Below, one piece after another: positions 1 to 11,432 of a stretch of DNA of 64,000 bases. Within the stretch, counting starts at the first letter, position 1. Each line of letters starts with the position of its first letter. The DNA comes from Micrasema longulum (taxonomy: Eukaryota; Arthropoda; Insecta; Trichoptera; Brachycentridae), in assembly GCA_022494885.1 (NCBI GenBank), contig JAGVSM010000444.1, forward strand, positions 1-64,000, in the 5' to 3' direction. Both the position numbers and the translations under genes were made by a program. Under the pieces are notes generated by a model. That model saw nothing but the letters and a program-made list of their open reading frames with translations, did not search any database and was not told where the DNA came from.

Positions 1-133
1 AGTATGTGAAATAATTCGATCAGATGAATCTCTTCACAACAATAAATGTTTCAGCTCTTCAACTTCACTAAAATCAATAGATGGAAGAATTGAAGAAATA
101 TGGATTATAAAACATTGGCAAAAGTTTTGCACC
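1..133 (+). repeat. Family A repeat fragment, cut by window edge
   Basis: Matches the other family A copies through the segments GATGAATCTC, TTTCAGCTCTTCAACTTCAC and the AGATGGAAGAATTGAAGAAA block. It is non-coding. Its left part lies outside the window. I call + the strand on which the family reads TTTCAGCTCTTTAACTTCAC. Confidence 0.75.
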
Positions 134-539
134 TTAAACGGGAAAAGAATAGCTGTCAAATGATGTGCTATGTCGAGGAATGGAAAGTGTTTTCTCCTGA
201 CAAAAGCAAAACTATAGACCGAAAGATGATCAGAAAGGTAAATGAAATTCTCAGCAAGATATTTTGGAGCGCAAGGGTTGTGAGGAATATCATTAAGAAG
301 TGAGATAGATTGAAAGTTTGTGCGCTGATAAAAACTAAGCTTTTTGATTGTCTGGAACGAATAGACCAAATTTATTCTGAATATCTGAATTATGCATGTG
401 GACTCCAATCCGTTCAAAAAAGTTAAACTCTAAATGAATATCCCTCTTCTTACACAATGATTGGTAGCCCAGCATTTCTAGTAAGTCGGTCGGGAAAAGC
501 CAAGGGTAGTATCTATCGTCCGATAACGCAGATATTTTT

Positions 540-620
540 TCAGCACCTTCTCTATCAGTACGGAATATCTGGACCGCGATTATAAACGGTCTTCATCAGA
601 ACATATTGAGACGGTATAAA
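540..620 (-). repeat. Repeat D, CUGAUGA-containing hairpin motif
   Basis: On the minus strand this reads ACCGTCTCAATATG followed by CTGATGAAGACCG and, after a loop, CGGTCCAG. The same arrangement recurs at 44827-44895 and 48680-48750 on the plus strand. GACCG and CGGTC can pair as a hairpin. CTGATGA is the hammerhead core sequence, but the GAAA half is missing, so I treat this as a repeat of unknown class. Confidence 0.5.
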
Positions 621-651
621 GTAGAATCGATATTTACGTAAGAACATATGT

Positions 652-1029
652 TTAATTATCTTCGTCGGTAATCTGTAATTGTACATGTTTCTTCTTCTTT
701 TGATCTTCCTCTCCCCGATGGAGGTTGGATATCATCGAATCAATTCTTACTGTGTTGGCAGCTGCCTTGAACGTTGACTGAGTGCTGCAATGGCACCAGT
801 CACGCAAGTTCTTGAGCCAAGAGATGCGCCTTTTACCTGCGCTGCGTCTTGCTTCAATCCTTTGTCGCAGAATGGCTTGTAAAATGTTATATTTTTTGCC
901 TCTCATTACAGCCAAAATCAGGCAAGTTTTCTTGTCTTTATGGTTTTCAGGGTTTTCAGTGCCTCTTGATCTTTTTTCATCCGTCGAAGAACGTCGTCGT
1001 TTTGAACGATACATTACATAAATATACAT
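652..1029 (-). pseudogene. RTE-like LINE, C-terminal fragment of reverse transcriptase ORF
   Basis: The minus-strand reading contains MRGKKYNILQAILRQRIEAR, then RRISWLKNLRDW and a final KVRI/MISNL-like block. This is the usual end of an arthropod RTE-type non-LTR polyprotein, downstream of the reverse transcriptase. The segment upstream of MRGKKY only makes sense in another frame (LKTIKTRKLAYFG-like), so there is at least one frameshift. No endonuclease or reverse transcriptase core is present, so the copy is 5'-truncated and dead. It could be a piece of a related clade; the non-LTR identity itself is secure. Confidence 0.75.
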
Positions 1030-1869
1030 TCTACAAAAAAGTAAATTATAATAATAATAATAATAAAATAATAAATAATATAAATGTCAAGTTACAAGAA
1101 ATTAATTTAATAACGTCATATCTCTCATATGACGGTATTTAAGTTTTAATGGGTCTTGTTCCTTGCCACCCTGTATGCATAGATGCAACCACGTACCGTT
1201 ACATTGTGAATTTCCTGCCCACGTGTACTACAGAGATCTAGGGACTCGGGACGCTGGGTGCAACTTGCACGTGGGAGAAGATTATTCACAGCTCGGCTTT
1301 GTATTCTGTCAACATTATTACAAAATCAAGACGTACTAGATGCTACCGTATTACTAAACTTTATTTAATAATTGTATATAACCACCTAACGACTTTTCTA
1401 TGTCTACCGGTTTCAAGATGTATCCGTCTCTTCGTCCGGACACCAATTAAACAAACGTGCAAAACTCACTGTACACCTTTACCATAGTTATTTAATAAAC
1501 CAAGTTTTAAAAAAAATAAATTAATCTTTATAAATATTAAAGTCAGTTATCTCCTTTAGTAAATCCTTTCCAGGAGATTTTTAATATCCTCCTGTTGCAC
1601 CACATTTTTGACAACAGCTTCGATATATAAACCACATTGTAAAACGGAACTAGAACAGAGACATGCATATTTTATAGGCCCAAAAAAATTATTTTGTTTT
1701 ATTGATAACATTTTATTGATCCCAAACTTTCAAAATTTTCTTTCTTTTAAAAAACACGCACTAGCCTGGATTCAAACTAAAGTCATTAACTCTTTTTTCT
1801 ATGCTATATATTTTGTTGCCCTTAAATAATAAATAACATTTTAACGTTTTTTTTTTAAACATATTTTAT
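1030..1869. other. No gene seen
   Basis: Contains an ATA/AATA microsatellite near 1049-1082 and a somewhat GC-richer stretch at 1150-1300 (CCCACGTG, CACGTGGG) of unknown role. The short reading frames are in A/T-rich sequence without recognisable motifs. Confidence 0.5.
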
Positions 1870-2060
1870 TTTATTTTTAATCTCTATAAAATAAAAAAGC
1901 ACCTTGTAATCTTTTACAGAATATTTTCTTTTCTCTTTCTTATATTACAAAAAAATATAATACCTGTCTATTTATAAAAGGAGCAAAAACTCATAAGCCT
2001 TTCTTGTATACCCACGAACAGACTATGGCTTTGTGGATTTTTTTTATATACTATTTTTAT
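1870..2060 (+). repeat. Repeat G, copy 1
   Basis: Shares an ordered set of blocks with 60340-60520: a TTTTCTCTTTCTT run, GAGCAAAAA, an ATGAGCATTTCTTGTGTAC-like segment and ACGAACAG. No coding potential is recognised. It may be the 3' untranslated part of a retroelement. Confidence 0.5.
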
Positions 2061-2197
2061 TGTTAATGTGTAGTTCATTGCTATGAAAATATCGTTTGTT
2101 TTTTAAATACTCTGTTTTACCTCATATATATTGTAAAAACACAAAAAAAATACATACATGATATGTACACGTTAAAAGAAAAAAAAATGTATTCATA

Positions 2198-2270
2198 GGG
2201 CCTTACCAATAAACCTGGCAGAATATGGATAGGAGTCCGTAACTTTAAACCAGGTTTATAAGTAAGGCCC
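2198..2270. repeat. 73-bp palindromic element (tiny MITE or hairpin)
   Basis: The left end reads GGGCCTTACCAATAAACCTGG. The right end, read in reverse complement, is GGGCCTTACTTATAAACCTGG, a match of 19 of 21. The spacer is 31 bp. Clear target duplications are not visible. It could be a minimal deletion derivative of a DNA transposon or a hairpin-forming transcript. Confidence 0.6.
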
Positions 2271-2659
2271 ATATTATATTTTTCACACAGAAATATTATC
2301 TTTACTTGCTTGCTAATTATACATAAAATTGAGGATAAATGTTAATTTTTTCACTGTAATAAGTTGACAGGTCTTGACTACGATGCTAGATTTCAAATAG
2401 GTTGATGCTAGGTTTTCGTGTCAGCTGTACTTCGAGATGTTGGTTTTATATAACTTAAACTTGTCATTGATTGAAAACCGGCGTGAGAGAACAAAAACAA
2501 GAACCACTTTATCATTTATCATCATTATCATTTATTTATTCATATATATGTACATTACAAAATAAAATATCTTAATTCATACATATAGAAATAACTAGGT
2601 AAAATTATGTATATATAAAAAGAACACATTAGTATACATAATATCCAAAGAATAATATG

Positions 2660-2910
2660 TTAAAAAAGTAAGAGAATCTTGTAACGAAAAACTCCCTCAG
2701 AGACGTGAAAAATGTCAATGTCCAAAGTGATATTGTTCAACATAGAGATAGCCCTTCCAACAGGCATAACCATTGGCAGGTTGGTCCAGTATATTGGAAT
2801 GTGAAACAGTCTATGTTGACGCTGCCTAAGGTAATTATCAGGAACATAAAAGCTAATGCTCCGCATAATTTCAGGGTTGTCAATAATACCTTTACCATCT
2901 TATTTAGTTG
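2660..2910 (-). pseudogene. CR1-like LINE, extreme C-terminus of reverse transcriptase ORF
   Basis: The minus-strand reading has YLRQRQHRLFHIP, WTNLPMVMPVGRAISMLNN and DIDIFHVSEGVFR. This is the tail found after the reverse transcriptase in CR1/Jockey-type LINEs, where R-T-N, an R-x-x-x-L-x-N block and DIDIF precede the stop. The same tail is seen at 9865-10083 and 43457-43900, so the three are one family. All are heavily 5'-truncated. Confidence 0.7.
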
Positions 2911-2914
2911 TAGC

Positions 2915-4317
2915 AAATTCTGATCTGATTAATTTATATTTTGACAAACGTATAGATAAGACCATAATATTACGAAAACGCGGAAGAAAAATCAAAGCAA
3001 ATAAACACATAAATCTGTTAAAAAAAATTGAGTCCGAGTATATAGGAAAAAATGTCGGAAGAGTTAAAAAAATTGAAAAACACAAGAGAAGGTCTGATAT
3101 TGTTCTCACAAAGTTGGTTGTGATTGGATTTGATAGAACAGTGGTTTGTGTGCCAGTCACATGCCAATAACCTTCCACATTGTCATAATTTTGCAAATTT
3201 CGGGGCTCAGAAGATTCACGGGAAAAAAAAAAAGTTAGATGTCGAGAAGCTGTTAATAGTTTTATTGTCCACTAATAAGAAAAGCTTAGCTACTGATCAG
3301 CTATGCTTAATGGACATTGTAAAATTATTAACTTTGGACATTGCAATTAAAGTTTGTCGAAGAGAACTCCTAGAAAAAATTGTAAGTCGCCTACAACCGC
3401 ATATAGGAATCATAAGCTGTATTCGTCTCACAATGATTTATCCAACATTTAAGTATCATTTAAATTATACATTATGACTCAGTATAAAAGAGGACTTACT
3501 TTGTATCCCGAGAATGTTATTTTATCAGTGCTAGCTGACAAGAGAAAACACGTAAGAAAAAATAGTTTTCAGGAGAATTCCGAGAGCCTGCAAAATAAAA
3601 CGGACTACACTTGCAACATATTTTCGAATATTTGAATTTTCAGAATGTGGTATTTGTACAACAAATTATGTGGATTTGACTCAAAAAGGTAATCTGACAG
3701 AGCCTCGAATGACTTAACAATTTACCTATAAGATGATTTCAGAAGCAATAGGAGACACATCGATTATTAAGGAGGCCATACTACCTTTCACCAAGGGGTT
3801 TTCCTGTCACAGTCAAGCCACACGAGTTGTAAAAATACTAACGGAAGCATCAGTTTCTGTCTGCAGAAACCAAAAAAGAAATAGGTTTAATAAAAAAATG
3901 GCGAAAATTATGAAAATTAATGCCAGTGTTTAAAACTAGTTATAACCGTCAACTGGAATTTTGATGTTTTTTTTAACATAAAACAAAATAATTTCTTGAA
4001 GCTGCTCAATACATATTATTAATAAAAAAAAATGTCTAACTTGTTTATGTTTTACCTTTGCAATAAGTAATAAAAAAAAATATAGAAAAAAATTCTTACC
4101 CAAAAAAATAAAATGTTTTATACTACTATGAAAATATTAAAATACATAAACTTCAACAGTCTCGCGTCAAATGTTATCTTAAAAATATTTTTTTTTGGTT
4201 ATTTTTCCCGTAATTTGTAGGCTATAGAACATTTTTTCCACATAGAGTCGTTTTCAATTTCCAAAAAATTAGAAATCGAATCACCCTACTGTATCCTTGA
4301 CTAGTTGGTTGCTCTGA
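2915..4317. other. Unassigned stretch, broken reading frames
   Basis: Three consecutive plus-strand frames (2856-3170, 3124-3477, 3733-3933) have mixed composition with blocks such as CRRELLEKIVSRLQPHIG and SQATRVVKILTEASVSVC. They may be remains of one decayed coding sequence, perhaps a transposase. I do not recognise a family and claim no function. From 3960 on the sequence is A/T-rich filler. Confidence 0.3.
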
Positions 4318-4540
4318 CGGCGATCGGGCATTGAAAGCAGAAAATGTAAATTCAAAAAATAAAAATACGGGAATCATTTGAAAACAAAGATTAAAAAAAA
4401 AAAAATGAATTAACCGTTCATTACAGCTAATTTTTTTATTGTTTTTGCAATATGCGGATCTGAAAAGAGGTCACAAGACCTTTAAACAGATTAGGGTAAG
4501 TGGGTGGGGGCTTTCAATGTAATAAGAGCCCTGTTCTCAT
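4318..4540. repeat. Repeat C, copy 1
   Basis: Matches 9755-9960 block by block: GGCATTGAAAGCAG, GTGAATC/GGAATCATTT, a TTAACCGTTCATTA-like block, GCGGATCT and AAAGAGG. At the second site it runs into a CR1-like LINE C-terminus, so it may be the 3' end of that LINE on the minus strand. Confidence 0.55.
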
Positions 4541-5148
4541 TTACCAATCAAATGATGGTATTTAATTCGAAGCGACTTATTACCAAGGAATTACACAATG
4601 TTATCAGAGTACTAAAAAAATATTGGAATTTCTGCTAATCCTTTTACAGTCGCTTGATTAAATTAAAGTAGTTAATAAAGCTTGGATGCGGAGATTTAGC
4701 AAAATAAGAACTTTCGGCTGTTTATAAACCTGGGCTTGGAAGACGAGAACTCACTTCACAGGTCGCAATGACGTCAGGAGCTTAAAGCAAAGCACTGACC
4801 CCTACCTCTTAGAATAAGAAAAAGCTTGAAATAAGCGGTGTTAGTTGCATGATCATAATGAAAATCTCTTGGTGACTTGTGCGAAGGACGATAGGCTTAG
4901 TTATTATTTGAAAATAATGACATAAAAATTAAAATTGATTTTATTAAATTTACAAAAAAATGAAATAGCGCTCACAGTTTTGGCTACTATTCGTGTTTGT
5001 AATCCTTATTACCATTTATGAGGAAGAATGACAATATTCGATATAACCTCTCCAATTAAATAATTAGTTATTGTATAGCCATTGTCTAACGTAAAAAATA
5101 AAATCTTAACTAATTTCACGATTTATTAACAATAGTGAGATTTTTCAT
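4541..5148. other. No gene seen
   Basis: A/T-rich sequence with no reading frame, RNA gene or repeat that I can tie to another place in the window. Confidence 0.5.
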
Positions 5149-5241
5149 ATTTATTTATTTATTTATTCATTTAATTATTTATTCATTTATTTATTTGTTT
5201 GTTTGTTTGTTTATTTATTTATTTATTATTTATTTATGTAT

Positions 5242-5276
<35 letters not shown>

Positions 5277-5309
5277 TTAATTAATTTATTTATTTATTTA
5301 TTAATTAAT

Positions 5310-5396
<87 letters not shown>

Positions 5397-5600
5397 CTTA
5401 TTTATTTATTTATTTATTTTTATTATTTTTTTTTTTATATATTTATTTATTAGTTTATTTATGTACGGACTTATGCAGTCCATTCTAACAATGGTAAATA
5501 TAATTTCATAAAATAAATAAAGGTGGAAATCAAATAAAATACAACTAAATAAAATAAAAGCTAGGACAATTTTTTTTTTTATTTGGAATATCATGTACTA
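5149..5600 (-). repeat. LINE 3' end with long TTTA microsatellite
   Basis: About 310 bp of nearly pure (TTTA)n, with a few TTTG, TTAA and CTTA variants, is followed by GTACGGACTTATGCAGTCC and TTCTAACAATGG. Read on the minus strand this is TTAGAATGGACTGCATAAGT then (TAAA)n, the same 3' end as the LINE at 17690-18130. The array is therefore an expanded poly(TAAA) tail. The long open frame across it is low-complexity and not a gene. Confidence 0.75.
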
Positions 5601-5744
5601 TTTTACGCACCCAGAAAACATTCGAATTTAAGTCAGAACTCCCCTATTCATATGGCAATTCACTTGCAGAATACGGCTTTTGATAATAAAGACCTATTTT
5701 TTTTGTACATATCGTCAGTTTAGCAGATTCTTTTTTGATAACCT
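5601..5744 (+). repeat. Repeat F, copy 1
   Basis: Blocks CACCCAGAAA, TATGGCAATTC, CTTGC, GAATA and GACCTATTTTT occur in the same order at 61130-61225. Class unknown; non-coding. Confidence 0.5.
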
Positions 5745-5913
5745 TAATGACTCCCGAGGGGGTGAAATCCAGTCTTTTGTCTACAAACATTTGAACAAAC
5801 TCAAATATTATAAACACCTCTCTCCCGCTTCCACTCCCACAAAGTCTACTATAAACCATTGAGTCTTTCTAAAATGCCCATTGGGCGTATACATAAATAA
5901 ATAAATAAATGAA
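5745..5913 (+). repeat. Family A 3' segment joined to repeat B with TAAA tail
   Basis: 5745-5810 is the family A end (ACTCCCGAGGGGGTGAAATC, then ACATTTGAACAAACTCAAAT). It is joined to repeat B, which begins TTATAAACACCTCTCTCC and ends GCCCATTGGGCG followed by (TAAA)n. Repeat B recurs alone inside the hAT element at 20478-20608. The tail and the GCCC/GGGC hairpin are typical of a 5'-truncated LINE or SINE 3' end. Confidence 0.65.
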
Positions 5914-6640
5914 TATTGTATATTTCTACCATAAATTGAATCACATTGTTCTAAGTAAATTCCGAAACATTAAACAGAATATTTATTAGAAAGAAGTTTC
6001 GAACTATCGCAACATCTCGTCCTCTTTCAACCATTTTTGGAATAAGTAATAGCAAAAAAAAACATTAACAGCACTTCTACGTCTTATTACGCTTTTAGAA
6101 ATTCTTAAGAAAATAATTCCGTCTCTACTCAAGTCAACATCTTTTTTGTGCATTATGAGTTTCCTTGCGCGTATCGCGTTAATCCTTTCTCATATATCTG
6201 TTCCGCCAGTGTTAACACCCTATCATAAATGATATAAGGGTATTCTGTATTCTGACACGATAAAACCTTTATTATATATAACATAACATGTTATCATAAT
6301 AGGTACAATATTAGGGTTGAATATTCTACCATAATATCTCCAGCAATGCCTTTTTTCCTGTTTATCTTACACTTTTGGCGAAGATTTCATCTTTCCAGAA
6401 AGTTGATAAATCACCTACGTCTGGCCAACAGAAAAAGTGGCAGACTTCCACATAATAACAGATTTATTACGTAATGTTCTAACTTTCTCAATGAACATGT
6501 CTTTGAGAAAGCATACTATATAAATTGAAAACAATTATTATATTGTACGTTTCAAGTAACTATTATTTAAAAGCCAAACGAGCGATTATCAAATAAATAT
6601 GATTTATGTTAGCAAAAAAAACTGCTAGGTATAATTAAAA
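5914..6640. other. No gene seen
   Basis: A/T-rich spacer without recognised coding or repeat structure. Confidence 0.5.
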
Positions 6641-6645
6641 TCATT

Positions 6646-7312
6646 TTGCTTTTCACAAATGAATTAAGCTTTAACCTCATGGGCCTTTTCAAGCAAAACA
6701 TAAACATTGTTAAGAACTTACGAAATTCAATAAAAAGATTATTAATTGAAAAAATAATGTTCTGTCAGCGACGCGATATTCCAATATCTCTATTGTATAA
6801 ATCTATAAATATTTTATCCGTTAGAGCTTTATTATGGTCCAAGCTGGTTTCTCAGCATGCGTCTCTATCTGAATATAGAAATAAATTGGAGCATGTATAT
6901 AATACTCGGTTCAGTAGTGTAGATGGACTAGCTCCCCCTCATTCAATAATAAATACGGGAAAAAAACACTAGATTACAATATACCAAAAATTTATAAAAT
7001 GTTACCATTAAATATAAAAAAAATAGAAAAACTTATCTGGCTCAAGAGAAAGACTTCTGCTGAGAATTCGGCTTTAAGATCGTGGTTTTTTATATTAAAA
7101 TTTTTTCGTGTTTTTCTTTTTTATTTGGTCAATTTTGTTTTTTTTTTTTTTAATTTTTGATGTACATTGTATTTCCATAAAAATAAGAGTTTTGATATGT
7201 TTATAGAATTTAAGTGATAAGATTATGTATATATATTAGAACTTAACTATAAGCACCTGCTGACGTATATGTTAATTTTTATATGTTTTTGATAAATAAA
7301 ATAAATAAAAAA
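6646..7312 (+). pseudogene. LINE C-terminal fragment with 3' UTR and AAATAAA tail
   Basis: The frame at 6646-6972 contains LYKSINILSVRALLWSKLV and EYRNKLEHVYNTRFSS, the region after the thumb in CR1/Jockey-like reverse transcriptases. After a frameshift at about 6960 the reading continues YNIPKIYKMLPLNIKKI and LKRKT..LRSW, matching the LPxxIK....FKxxLKxWL end of such ORFs. A 3' UTR runs to an AAATAAAATAAATAAA tail near 7312. The copy is truncated and frameshifted. Confidence 0.65.
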
Positions 7313-7439
7313 GCATACGAGTATAAAAATAAATTGAAAAATTACATTTAAAAGAGGCAAAGTAATTTTAGTATTAAGTGCACAATATTTTTTTTTACGA
7401 ATTCGCAAACCATCTGATAGAAAATATATACAACAATGT

Positions 7440-7860
7440 TTATAGTATGTCCAAATGTTGGCATACATACTGGATTTCTTTCGTAGAGAGTCATTTACAT
7501 CTAAATTTGTTGCAACAGATAGAAAAAACATTTTTGAGAATGGAATATGGAAGTTTAGGCATTTGCAGGGCTTATGACATGTCATTGGCTCGTTTAAGTT
7601 ACCACTTTACATAATGTGTAACATTCATCATTTTGCCAATGTTTAATCATACAAATTTCCTCAAAACTTTCATCTGTTGATTTTTGTGAAGTAAAGGAGC
7701 TAAAACCTTTATCATGTGGCTGAGGTTCATCCGGCTGAATCAATCACCAACTAGGAAATTTCTGAAAACAAATTTCCATAGAATGGTGAATGTTGCACAG
7801 GGTGTAAAGTAGCCACATAAACCAGCTAACGACAGGGTTATTTTTATAAATATTCCTTAT
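7440..7860 (-). repeat. Family A repeat, foldback copy
   Basis: A minus-oriented unit covers GTATGTCCAAATG, GGCATTTGCAGGGCTTATGA, TTACCACTTTACATAATGTG and the TGGCTGAGGTTCATCC block. At about 7780 a short plus-oriented arm follows (GAATGGTGAATGTTGCACAG, GTGTAAAGTAGCCACATAAA). The copy is thus head-to-head inverted. Confidence 0.75.
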
Positions 7861-7864
7861 TTGT

Positions 7865-9754
7865 TTGGATTTTTTAATACATGTTCTGGTGGATCTGATG
7901 ACTAAGTGGTGTTTGCAAGTAAAATATAAGCTTTAACTTAAATAAAAGCTTGGAATATATTTATATATAGGGTTTTTTACAAGTACCATCGTTTCCGTAC
8001 CCGGTAAAATTGATAAATGGTACTGTGTCTTTATTGGCCCTAGCAAACAGTTACATTTGCGTAATATATTTGTATAAAGGGTAAACAGACCAATTTTTTC
8101 AACAGAAAAATACACAAACAAATCCAGAATTAACATTATTTAAGTATTTTGTAATATCGCATTTGCTTTTAATCACTAAGCAAATTGTTTTTGGCATTGA
8201 TAAATATAAATTATATATAATGTCTCATTATGTTTCATGTTTCCACGCGTGGTTAATTATTTTAAACAATTTCTGGGCGTTTTTCGTTCGTTTCTTCGCA
8301 ATTTTTTGTTTCATTATTGCTCATTAATTCTATCGTGTAAAGGTCCGGGCTTTTTTAAGGCCAACTCAGTGATATAACTCCAAAACTCAATAAATTCAAT
8401 AACCTATAAAAAATATTCGATATTACTAATCAAGTTATAAAAATTTGGGTTGACAAAAATTAAGTTATATACTCACATATTAAGCTCGATGGCAAAGCGC
8501 AGAATAATCTTGGAATAAAGGATTTGACCTGGATTGAGCTACATCTTTAACTGTAGAAAACACACGATTTTTCAAAACTGGGTTGAATATTTGTATAGCA
8601 TTCTTTGTTCCATGGACTATTTGAAGTGAACCCAAACTATACGTTGACATGCACCCTCACATTATGATATAGCAGTAGCGAGAGGAGATTTTTTTTATAG
8701 GAAATTTACAAAAAATGATATTTTATTTGTACTTAGATATAAGTACACAATACATAAGTAATAAAACTATAAATGCCTATTTTTTCAGTATTTCTGATAA
8801 AACCACATCTTTTCCATCAACAATTTTTATTAATTTTGCGATGAAAGTAGGTTTCTTCTACACTATTTTAATACAACACTTGTACAAAGTTCATTAAAAA
8901 ATACCATAATGATATTCAGCGGATATTTCCATTATGATTAAAATGTCATCACTGAGCGTCGGCCGATTCTTTTTAAAATGGATAATTCCAAAAAACGGCC
9001 ACCTCGAACGACACATGTTTTTTGTTATACATAATGTGTCAACGATATCATAGAAAGGAAAAATAGTCCTTCAGAAATCATGTTAGAAATACTAGTTTTC
9101 AAATATGGTATCATTTAGTAATACTTGTAATCTGCAAGATAGTTTAAGTACTAAAAAAACGCGACAAAGTTAAAGACGTAAAATATAGTGTGCTTTTTTG
9201 TATGGATGAATAAACTGAGGTAATCGGCTAGTTTCATCTTTCACCGAGAACGAGCTGGGCGCTGGGCTAACTTTATAGATATATTTTTTTGTAGGAAGAT
9301 ACAAATTGTGGTAGTGATTTAAAATAAATAACAATTATTTTATTTATTTTCTGATAAAAAAAGTTACCATGAAACATAATTATTGAAAGTCAAATATAAT
9401 GTAAAGCTGTGTTTTTTGGCTTATTTGGACAATTCGCCCCTGTGACATAGGGTGAATGCTTTTACGGGTTGAGCAATACATTTTTGGTGAAATCTTTCGC
9501 CAAGTTTTTGCCGGACTATCATTTTCTATCCAAATCAAGCATATTAAATTTGGATTCATCGAAAAACATGCATTTATTTCCTATTCATGCATTTTTACCC
9601 AATCAAATCAAGCCATCTTCATTTTCTTCGGGGTTTGATAACTAGTGATCCCCAAAGTGAAATATTTGTTGAAAAGATGGTTCTACACTCCGATGTTCCT
9701 AAGATTGAAAGTGACAGACAAGATGACAAGAATTATATAAACTAAAGGTGCCGT
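7865..9754. other. No gene seen
   Basis: About 1.9 kb of A/T-rich sequence. The short frames (for example 7933-8136 and 9456-9638) show no family motif. No repeat shared with the rest of the window was noticed. Confidence 0.45.
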
Positions 9755-10090
9755 GGCGGCAATAGAGGCATTGAAAGCAGTAAATTTAAGTTCTTAAAAA
9801 ACGTGAATCCTTTAAAAAAAATATTACAATAAAAAGAAGAAATAAAAAATATATTAACAGTTCATTAATTATTTATGACATGTGCGGATCTAAAAAGAGG
9901 CCGCATGATCTCTAAAACGGATCCGGGAAGTAAGAGGAACTTCAAATGTGATTTCCTTTTTTTACAATTTCTTCCTACTGGCATTACCATCGGCAGGTTG
10001 GTTCTGCAAGCAGCAAGATAAAACAGCTTAAGCTGCCTATGTCTAAGGTAGTCATTAGGATCGTAAAGAAAAATACTCTCCATTACACAT
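9755..10090 (-). pseudogene. CR1-like LINE C-terminus plus repeat C
   Basis: On the minus strand 10083-9865 reads NDYLRHRQLKLFYLAACRTN and LPMVMPVGR, the same tail as at 2660-2910. It continues into repeat C (9755-9960), shared with 4318-4540. Repeat C is therefore probably the downstream part of this LINE rather than a separate element. Confidence 0.65.
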
Positions 10091-10094
10091 GTTG

Positions 10095-11430
10095 ATCGTA
10101 ATACTACGGATTATTCGGAAAAAATACATAGGCAAGTATGCATTGCTTCTTTTCTTCAAACTATTGTAGCCAAGAATTCCCAGTATGAAGTCAAACGGGT
10201 ACAACTACGTGATGTTTAACTATCCATGGACTGGAATACACTGGAATTGGAGTACTGATGCAGTGCCCTATGCACCACTGGGTGCAAATAGGAAAATGAC
10301 GAGCCCCGTTAGTTAAAGCGAGCCCCCTCGAGTTAAATATTTAATTCTAAAAGGTTCTGCATTTCTGTTGAAATATTTATCAAATAGTAATAAGGAGAAT
10401 GTCACGTGATGATTATTATTATAAACTGCTTATAAAAGCAATGCGGAAATGATAGGCATAAATAAACTGCTTATAAATAATGCAAAAGTAGTAACATATA
10501 AAGGAAGAAATACACTTTCGGTAATAAAAGGAAAAATACTGTAAGGAAATATTTCTGATTATCGTTAATGCGCCTCCTAATATTTGGCTGTGCATCACAA
10601 CAAGCCATTTACAAAAATATTTGTTGAAATAATATTTTATTTAAAAGTCAATTAAAAAAAACACGTTTAAAAAGAAGGTCCTTCTTAAACACAGAAATTT
10701 TTCGGCTAGTCGGGACCTGAAACAAAGAACTTCTGTACATTTTTAAACTGTGAAATACATAAATAAATTAAATTAACTTGAGACAGAATCTGGACTTTTT
10801 GGTGTACTTAAGTCTTTCGGATTGGTCGACAAATGGTTAGAACTTATTTGGCATAGAGACAATACTCTCACATAGGATAAAAAATATATGATACACGATC
10901 AAATCCGATAAATATTAAAATATAGACATGTCAAAAGTTGGAATAAACAGCGTGCGTGCATAAAAAGATAATGTAGATATTGTAGAGGAAGCGAGGTCTG
11001 TGTGCAAAAAAATATAGTGAAATGGCGTTTTATCTTCTCTGCCTATCCTTATTGAGAGATGGCGTGATGATTTGCTGTTGTTGTTGAAATGCTAGAACCG
11101 TGGAAATATTGTAAGAACTTCTAGTTAAAAAGGTTATTGACTCATTTTCTTAGTGAAATTGGAAGCGGGTAGAATTATCATTTGACAGGCGCTGGCCGTT
11201 TTTGACAGATATTTTAAGATCTTAATAGGCGTGCGGCCAGCGTAGCTCTGAGAGGCATTTAAGTGGAGGGAAATAAACAATGTTTTACCAAAGATAGGTA
11301 TTATTCTGAAAAATTTTTCATTTTGGGCACCCTGTACCGGCATTCTTTCATTTTTAAAAGATAACTTTAGTCGCGGATATGGTTCATGTTGACTATAAAT
11401 GGCCAACACATATTCTAGTATGAATCGTAC
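10095..11430. other. Spacer with short retroelement scraps
   Basis: 10241-10290 holds CAGTGCCCTATGCACCA, shared with 56836-56865 and probably the tail of a SINE. 10768-10820 reads NLRQNLDF, a scrap of the LINE tail SRQDLDFFG seen at 41631-41918. Otherwise A/T-rich with no gene. Confidence 0.45.
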
Positions 11431-11432
11431 TT

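Noticed and set aside
2856..3477. Two overlapping plus-strand frames of 104 and 117 codons
   Set aside because: They may be remnants of one decayed coding sequence, but I could not name a family and the frames are broken, so no gene is called.
5199..5453. 84-codon open frame rich in Leu, Phe, Ile and Tyr
   Set aside because: It is simply a translation of the (TTTA)n microsatellite.
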